This document shows positions 60,396-64,000 of a stretch of DNA of 64,000 nucleotides, piece after piece. The stretch covers positions 34,367 through 98,366 of the forward strand of contig NZ_QVMI01000036.1 of assembly GCF_010500965.1 (NCBI RefSeq). Reading direction: 5' to 3'. The stretch comes from Bacteroides sp. 51. Lineage in GTDB: Bacteria; Bacteroidota; Bacteroidia; Bacteroidales; Bacteroidaceae. Positions within the stretch are counted from its first letter, which is position 1. The number at the start of each line of letters is the position of its first letter. The notes below the pieces were generated by a model, which ran no database searches, was not told the origin of the DNA, and saw only the letters and a program-made list of their open reading frames with translations. Both the position numbers and the translations under genes were made by a program.

Positions 60396-62883
60396 GTAGG
60401 CTAAGCATCCAACGCCCTGCCGTATTACTACGGTGGGTTTTCGGACACTCGCCCCCGAACCGTACGTACACGTCTCCGCGTATACGGCTCTCTACTAATA
60501 ATATCAATCTATTCATTGTTACTGAGTTTTTTGTTACACTTACTGCAAATGGCAATAGTTTTTCGTTTGCGAGCCATCATCTGTTTCTCACAGGAAGTTT
60601 TTCCCTGTAGATTCTTTAATTTTCTGACATGATGCATCACTAACTTATCTACTGCTCCGCATAACTCACATTTTTCTGCTTTCAACCTGTCTATAAGGTT
60701 TGTATTTGTAGCATAGTATGTAAATTTTGGTAAGCTGTCTAAATCCATAATTTTCATTGGATTTTTCTTTTTGAACCCACCATGGTAAAAGGTTAAGTCT
60801 TTGGCTGTACCATTTTTTAAATAGTATCTAACCGAAAAATGCCCGTTCTTGGTGTACTTCTTTCGGATTTGCGACATCGTTGTCCGATATTTCTGCGCAA
60901 AGGTTTTGTACATACTATATTTCATGATATAACCAAATTTTGACAGGCTGCTACAATTGTTAGCCAGACAGTAGTAATTATACATGCCCTTTATTTCCTT
61001 GTTATACCTGTCAAGAATCTCAAAGTCATTGTTGTTTGAAAGTTTGGGGCGGGATTTTGCTTTCCAGTACTCTTTTCCGTTATGGAGTTTTATTTCTAAA
61101 ACACGGTATTCGAGTAGCTTTCTCTTGTATAAATCCTTTCCAAGAGTTAATTGCACCCTCTTATTGTGGACACGTCTTAATACTCCATATTTGTTCCTTT
61201 TGGTGTCATTGGACTTTTGTACACTGATTTCATATCCGAGGAATTTTGCAGCATTTTCCGCATGGGTAATGAGAGTTTTCTCATTAGACAGTTCGAGCGT
61301 CAGTTTCTCATGGAGGAAGTTCTTGATATCCTCTTTGATAATGATAGCTTCTTGTTTACTGCCAATAATTCCAATTAGAAAATCATCTGCATATCTCACG
61401 TATTTGAATCTTCTGTAGTTTATATCCATTTCATCACCATCAGAATACAGCAAACCTTCCTGTTGATAAGTCTTGTATTGCTTTATCAATTCTGACCTTT
61501 CGTTTTCATCTTCTACCAATTTCAATTGTTTCAGAATACGGTGTCGTTTACCTTCAAGTGATACTGCCTGTTTTGTTCTCTTCCGTTCTTTCCCCTTATC
61601 AAATTTCTCGGTGTATTCTTTCATGAATTTATCTAACTTATCAAGGTATATGTTTGCCAGGATAGGGCTGATAATTCCCCCTTGCGGTGTCCCGCTATAG
61701 GAGTTATGAAAGTTCCAGTCTTCGATATAACCTGCATTCAGAAATTTTCTAATCAGGCGAATAAATCTTTCGTCAGCGATACGTTTTTTCAAAATGCCAA
61801 TCAATATCTCATGACTGATATTGTCGAAAAAACCTTTAATATCGCCTTCTACGAACCATTTAACACCTGAAAATGTCTTCTGGACATCGGATAATGCAGT
61901 GTGGCAACTTCGTTGAGGTCGAAAACCGTGGGACGTTTTTTCAAACTGTCTTTCATAAATGGCTTCCAATATCATTCTGACCACTTCCTGCAAAAGTTTA
62001 TCATTAAAAGCTGGTACACCTAATGGACGTATTTTCCCATTCTTCTTTGGGATATACACCCTTTTTGAGGGTTGTGGTTGATAGCTCTCATCTTTCAATG
62101 AGTTTATCAACTTTTCAATTCGGCTCAGGCTCATTTGGTCAATGGTTTGTCCATCTGCACCTGCTGTCATATTACCCGGTTTTGCATAAATACGTTGATA
62201 GGCAACATAATACATTTCCTCATTGAATAAGATACGGTACAGGCGTTCAAACTTGTAATTAAAATTTTCACTGTGTTCCGTTAGACTGTTTAATACATTC
62301 GCTGGATTTCTCATAATGTCTCTCACATTTTCCTTTATTTGTATTAAAATTATTAGCTGCTTCCCTTCGCCATGTACAAGGCTTTCCCTTGCTCGGACTA
62401 CTACGGAAGCTCCGTTGCCTTGCCAGATATTCAGAGGTCGGTACCTCATAGCCTTACAACTGGCTTTCTGGTTTAGGCAATCCCCGTTTATGATACAATA
62501 ACATGGCTGTGATAGATTGTCGGATATGACTTCCGTCCGTTCCTGCTTATTGCAGTTGTGTCGTAACAAGTTCCTGCCTCTGCTACACGACGCTCGCATC
62601 AGAGGTGTTACGATATAGCGAGTTAAGCTATCTTTCACTATAGACCGTACTATGACCACTTGGACTATCATTTAATCAGTTTGGATTTTATCCTCATATC
62701 TATCTGTTTCATCTCCCCATTCAGTTGCAATTTGATAACTAATTGACTTATGGCTTTCCAGCGTGCTATACTCCCTGCCGTCCTTTCGTGGGCAGATAAG
62801 CTGGTGATGATAGGTAATTTATTGGAACACATACCTAATAGCTTGCCAATGCTATATTTATTATATCACCTATACGGGCGCAC
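60396..62883 (-). mobile_element. Group II intron in traI
   Basis: 2488 nt on the minus strand. 5' end GTGCGCCCG (62883 leftwards), matching the GUGYG consensus. 3' end CCTAC (60400-60396), matching the AY ending. Domain V is at 60457-60490 (GAGCCGTATACGCG, GAGA loop, CGTGTACGTACGGTTC), with domain VI downstream. The intron-encoded protein is at 60509-62314. A candidate EBS1 at 62609-62615 (minus strand UAUCGUA) pairs over seven positions with the last seven exon bases UACGAUG. The predicted splice restores the traI frame exactly. Confidence 0.95.
60509..62314 (-). CDS. ltrA: Group II intron reverse transcriptase/maturase with HNH endonuclease
   Basis: 601 residues from the ATG at 62314 (MRNPANVLNSL), preceded by GAGAG. 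The frame is open to 62671, but that stretch is intron domain I RNA. RT domain about 60-390: GADGQTIDQMS, RVYIPKKNGKIRPLGVPAFNDKLLQEV, HGFRPQRSCHTAL, GDIKGFFDNISH, GTPQGGIISPILANIYLD and active site YADD (308-311). Maturase X domain about 400-520. C-terminal HNH domain (CELCG, VMHHVRKLKN, CSKCNKK). It splices and mobilises the intron. All catalytic motifs are intact. Confidence 0.95.
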   Translation of the reverse strand: MRNPANVLNSLTEHSENFNYKFERLYRILFNEEMYYVAYQRIYAKPGNMTAGADGQTIDQMSLSRIEKLINSLKDESYQPQPSKRVYIPKKNGKIRPLGVPAFNDKLLQEVVRMILEAIYERQFEKTSHGFRPQRSCHTALSDVQKTFSGVKWFVEGDIKGFFDNISHEILIGILKKRIADERFIRLIRKFLNAGYIEDWNFHNSYSGTPQGGIISPILANIYLDKLDKFMKEYTEKFDKGKERKRTKQAVSLEGKRHRILKQLKLVEDENERSELIKQYKTYQQEGLLYSDGDEMDINYRRFKYVRYADDFLIGIIGSKQEAIIIKEDIKNFLHEKLTLELSNEKTLITHAENAAKFLGYEISVQKSNDTKRNKYGVLRRVHNKRVQLTLGKDLYKRKLLEYRVLEIKLHNGKEYWKAKSRPKLSNNNDFEILDRYNKEIKGMYNYYCLANNCSSLSKFGYIMKYSMYKTFAQKYRTTMSQIRKKYTKNGHFSVRYYLKNGTAKDLTFYHGGFKKKNPMKIMDLDSLPKFTYYATNTNLIDRLKAEKCELCGAVDKLVMHHVRKLKNLQGKTSCEKQMMARKRKTIAICSKCNKKLSNNE

Positions 62884-63085
62884 CATCGTAGTATTCCTTA
62901 CCTTGTTTGTAGATTTTGATACTCTCATTCAGGTTGTTTATCATATTGGATGCCGTCGAAGTACCCTGTATTGCACTGATGATATTCTGCACCAGATTGG
63001 TTGGATCAGAAACGACCCATTGTGCTTTCGCCTGAAAAGAAAACATTGAAAGTGCCACTACAAGGCACATAAATATTCGTTTCAT
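62884..63085 (-). CDS. traI: traI, exon 1 (N-terminal part)
   Basis: 67 codons plus one base: signal peptide MKRIFMCLVVALSMFSFQAKA, then QWVVSDPTNLVQNIISAIQ and IYKQGKEYYD. The exon ends TACGATG, the intron insertion site. Unspliced, the frame would add APV and stop (62870). It starts 37 bp after the DUF3876 gene ends, in the standard order traG, DUF3876, traI, traJ. Confidence 0.92.
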
Positions 63086-63122
63086 ACTTTTTACTTTTTA
63101 ATGATTATTGATTTTGTGTACC

Positions 63123-63425
63123 TTAATCGTACACTCTTTTGTATTCGCCTTCGGTAGTGAGCAGAAGTATATCCCGCTCACTATCGTAGGCAATGCGTAT
63201 CATACCGTAGAAATTGAAAAAGGTATATCCCCAACATTGGATGAGTGGGACGGTAAACGCCGTATCGTGTTTGTAAATAAACTGCAACCGGAATCGACTA
63301 CCGTCATGGTATATCCTAATAGTTGGAGAACCGCAAAGGCTTTCCCATGTCCCACATATATCACGAAGTGGAAAAGAGGTTTGTATTTGCAGTGCCGTAG
63401 CCGGCTTATCACTTTTTCTTTTCAT
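63123..63425 (-). CDS. DUF3876 protein
   Basis: 100 residues from the ATG at 63425 (MKRKSDKPATALQIQTSF); the longer frame to 63500 overlaps traG. The beta-rich body (LRDICGTWESLCGSPTIRIYHDG, LQFIYKHDTAF, GMIRIAYDSERDILLLTTEGEYKRV) matches DUF3876, encoded between traG and traI in Bacteroides conjugative elements. Its role is unknown; the start lies 4 bp past the traG stop. Confidence 0.85.
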   Translation of the reverse strand: MKRKSDKPATALQIQTSFPLRDICGTWESLCGSPTIRIYHDGSRFRLQFIYKHDTAFTVPLIQCWGYTFFNFYGMIRIAYDSERDILLLTTEGEYKRVYD

Positions 63426-63429
63426 GGTG

Positions 63430-63908
63430 TTACTCCTGTCGTTTGCTCTCGGCAATTTGCTTAATCGCCAGTTCCATATTCCCGTCCAGTTTTTCGGCAA
63501 GCTGCATCACTTCCAGTTTTTCGGATTCTTCTGTTGTGTATGTGTAATACTCTTCCAAACTAACTTCTGTGGCATAGACAGCCGATTGAACACCACCCAA
63601 ACCGAACCACACTTCCTTGTATTTACGACTGGGAACATTAGACATATTGATAGAGAGTACCTGCGATTTTTCTTTTTCGGTCAGTCCGAGCAACGCCTGA
63701 ATACTGTCGAACTTATTCATGTATTTGCGTTGGTCTAACAGGATTTTACAGTCGGAGTTGTTGATAATACTCTCTTTTACGATGGGAGAAGCGATAATAT
63801 CGTCCACTTCCTGCGTAACAACAATAGCTTCGCCGAAGAACTTACGAACAGTCTTAAAGAGATATTTAATGTACTCTGCCATACCTTCTTTCGCAATCGC
63901 TTTGCCGG
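63430..63908 (-). CDS. traG: traG, 3' exon (VirB4-like ATPase, C-terminal part)
   Basis: 159 codons of traG after the intron: GKAIAKEGMAEYIKYLFKTVRKFFGE, ATP-motif region VVTQEVDDIIASPIVKESIINNSDCKILLDQRKYMNKF, LTEKEKSQVLSINM and the end QIAESKRQE. TraG is the conjugation ATPase related to VirB4. Exon 2 begins CC GGC AAA; if exon 1 ends in G, the join gives an AGKAI sequence in the Walker B neighbourhood. The 5' part lies beyond the window. Confidence 0.9.
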
Positions 63909-64000
63909 GTAGGTCAGGGGCATTACTGCCCCCTCCCCCCCTAAGAACCGTACGTGAAAGTTTCCCTTCATACGGCTCAAGCAACTTTAAATTTCTATCT
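63909..64000 (-). mobile_element. Group II intron in traG, 3' end only
   Basis: Domain V at 63945-63978 (GAGCCGTATGAAG, GGAAAC loop region, TTTCACGTACGGTTC), a C/G-rich domain VI, and the 3' end CCTAC at 63913-63909. It has the same end and a closely similar domain V to the traI intron, so a related family member, but the stem differs (GAAGG versus ACGCG), so it is not an identical copy. The rest is outside the window. Confidence 0.85.

Larger units (their letters stand above)
25400..64000. mobile_element. CTnDOT-type integrative conjugative element (partial)
   Basis: Evidence: an IntDOT-like integrase at 25582 beside tRNA-Asp, PcfK/PcfJ and DUF3873 genes, and a traG-I-J-K-L-M-N-O-Q block in CTnDOT order. 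The left edge is not resolved; it should lie between the tRNA terminator (25377) and the integrase. The right end is outside the window. Mobilisation, excision and coupling-protein genes are not seen here and presumably lie beyond 64000. The element carries an SOS module and, inserted in that module, a polysaccharide utilization locus. Confidence 0.85.

Noticed and set aside
60509-62314. Diversity-generating retroelement reverse transcriptase for the FGE proteins
   Set aside because: The protein has maturase and HNH domains and lies within an intron with domain V, so it is a group II intron protein. No template/variable repeat pair or Avd gene is present in the window.
62315-62671. N-terminal extension of the intron reverse transcriptase
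   Set aside because: This stretch is intron domain RNA including the candidate EBS1. The family length (about 600) and ribosome site fit the ATG at 62314.

Overview
The window looks like a chromosome segment of a gut Bacteroides (order Bacteroidales). It has SusC/SusD pairs, a hybrid two-component regulator, type V pilus genes, CTnDOT-style tra genes, and several promoters of the Bacteroides type (TAnnTTTG at -7). Species cannot be fixed from the sequence alone.

Region 1 (1-10.4 kb). After a small DUF3127 gene comes a leftward operon for a type V-like pilus: a DUF3575 outer-membrane protein, a DUF5119 lipoprotein and three tandem lipoproteins that fuse a fimbrillin half to a C-terminal FGE-sulfatase (C-type-lectin-like) domain. 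Upstream lies a DNA segment bounded by perfect 33-bp inverted repeats (8840-8872 and 9365-9397), followed by a tyrosine recombinase gene. This is a textbook layout for promoter inversion and phase variation. The right repeat lies inside the 3' end of the recombinase gene, so inversion should also swap the last nine residues of the recombinase.

Region 2 (10.4-25.3 kb) is ordinary core genome: a membrane-anchored unknown protein, an MBL-fold hydrolase, murB, a DUF4348 lipoprotein, kbl, a DUF2721 protein, ferritin, lysA, lysC, an ftsE-like ATPase, hisIE, hisF, hisA, hisH, purU and tRNA-Asp. Long palindromes and short heptad repeats sit between genes.

Region 3 (about 25.4 kb to the right edge) is part of an integrative conjugative element of the CTnDOT type. 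It begins with an IntDOT-like integrase just past tRNA-Asp. Cargo follows: ORF6N and RhuM-like proteins, a frameshifted lipoprotein, a DHFR-family protein and an SOS module (HMCES/YedK-type peptidase, umuC, umuD). A rightward block contains PcfK, PcfJ, DUF3873 and small unknown genes. A leftward block runs traG, DUF3876, traI, traJ, traK, traL, traM, traN, traO, traQ, an M23 peptidase and a PH-domain protein.

Two kinds of insertion interrupt this element. First, a complete polysaccharide utilization locus (susC, susD, GH43-like, GH2, hybrid regulator, rhamnogalacturonan acetylesterase), bounded by directly repeated IS1182-like sequences, sits inside umuC and splits it into pieces about 17.4 kb apart. 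Second, group II introns interrupt traI (complete, 60396-62883, with an LtrA-type reverse transcriptase) and traG (3' end only, at the window edge). The traI exons join in frame at the predicted splice sites, so the transfer operon probably depends on splicing.
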